Source: Pseudomonas paeninsulae (GTDB lineage: Bacteria > Pseudomonadota > Gammaproteobacteria > Pseudomonadales > Pseudomonadaceae). Taken from it: 64,000 bases of DNA. A model generated the notes under the pieces. That model was not told the origin of the DNA and searched no databases. It saw only the letters and a program-made list of their open reading frames with translations. Of the stretch, positions 63,718 to 64,000 are shown piece after piece. The DNA lies in NCBI RefSeq assembly GCF_035621475.1, contig NZ_CP141799.1:280001-344000 (forward strand), in the 5' to 3' direction. How positions within the stretch are numbered: position 1 is the first letter of the stretch; each line of letters starts with the position of its first letter. The position numbers and the translations under genes were made by a program.

Positions 63718-64000
63718 TTACACGGTGTGCAGGTACCAGTTGTACTCGAGGTCGGAGATCGAGTTCTCGAACTCGGCCAGCTCGCTTTCCTTGCAGGCGA
63801 CGAAGATATCGATGTATTTCGGGTCGATATAACGCGCCAGGATCTCGCTGTCGTCCAGCTCGCGCAGGGCATCACGCAGGTTGTTCGGCAGGCTTTGCTC
63901 GTTCTGCTCGTAGGAGTTGCCTTCCACCGGCGCCGTTGGCTCGACCTTGTTGGTCAGGCCGTGGTGCACACCCGCCAGTACTGCCGCCAGCAGCAGGTAG
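63718..64000 (-). CDS. Glutamine synthetase family protein, C-terminal fragment (partial)
   Basis: The window ends inside this gene; only about 94 C-terminal codons are visible. The sequence YLLLAAVLAGVHHGLTNKVE, followed by ...EQSLPNNLRDALRELDDSE, is the C-terminal part of a glutamine-synthetase-fold polyamine ligase, ending SDLEYNWYLHTV. It is a third paralogue in this region. In P. aeruginosa, spu-type synthetase genes occupy this place, so a polyamine gamma-glutamylation role is likely. Confidence 0.85.
   Translation of the reverse strand, partial: YLLLAAVLAGVHHGLTNKVEPTAPVEGNSYEQNEQSLPNNLRDALRELDDSEILARYIDPKYIDIFVACKESELAEFENSISDLEYNWYLHTV

Overview
The window is a GC-rich Pseudomonas chromosome segment. 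This rests on the Pseudomonas-type 23S 3' end and 5S rRNA, the codon bias, and gene content that closely matches polyamine/GABA, oprE, desA and agu loci known from P. aeruginosa. No integrase, transposase, phage gene or CRISPR array was seen. The accessory character comes from a radical-SAM cluster, a sulfur-detoxification operon, a large signalling block and several families of intergenic repeats.

Layout. 1-812: end of an rRNA operon (23S 3' part, 5S, terminator). 918-5173: SNF2-type helicase and a convergent tRNA-Arg(CCG). 5544-8535: gabD and gabT (GABA to succinate). 9369-16127: six tightly packed genes headed by an ArsS-type radical SAM enzyme, with a Na+/solute symporter, a peroxiredoxin-like protein, a degenerate metallophosphoesterase, a TVP38/disulfide-reductase fusion and a DUF3047 protein. 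A SelD-N-type flavoprotein and a chemoreceptor follow. 19826-22702: gamma-glutamylpolyamine synthetase and oxidase pair. 22891-26447: modABC and a periplasmic protein, with a ModE-like palindrome upstream. 26677-29290: methyltransferase, chromate transporter and rhodanese. 29310-32628: second polyamine module (oxidase, cupin-type repressor, synthetase).

32822-48615: a block on the minus strand of eight signal-transduction reading frames. They are a GGDEF-EAL protein, a REC-HDOD protein, three large sensor kinases with near-identical catalytic cores, a REC-domain remnant, a stand-alone receiver and an Hpt-REC-REC-GGDEF protein. Sensing here probably feeds c-di-GMP. Then come desA, a PAS-GGDEF cyclase and oprE with a sigma-54 type promoter. 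53152-57338: a persulfide/sulfur operon (BigR-type ArsR repressor, two YeeE/YedE halves, DUF2892, persulfide dioxygenase-like hydrolase, SulP transporter). 57562-59208: mgtE with a duplicated N-terminal motif. 59309-64000: aguA, aguB, aguR, a polyamine-binding protein and the C-terminus of a third glutamine-synthetase-like enzyme.

How the genes fit together: agmatine can go to putrescine (AguA, AguB), putrescine into gamma-glutamylated intermediates (synthetase/oxidase modules), and the resulting GABA to succinate (GabT, GabD). The intermediate aldehyde dehydrogenase and gamma-glutamyl hydrolase are not in the window. Start codons were chosen mainly from ribosome-binding sites; many differ from the longest open frame.
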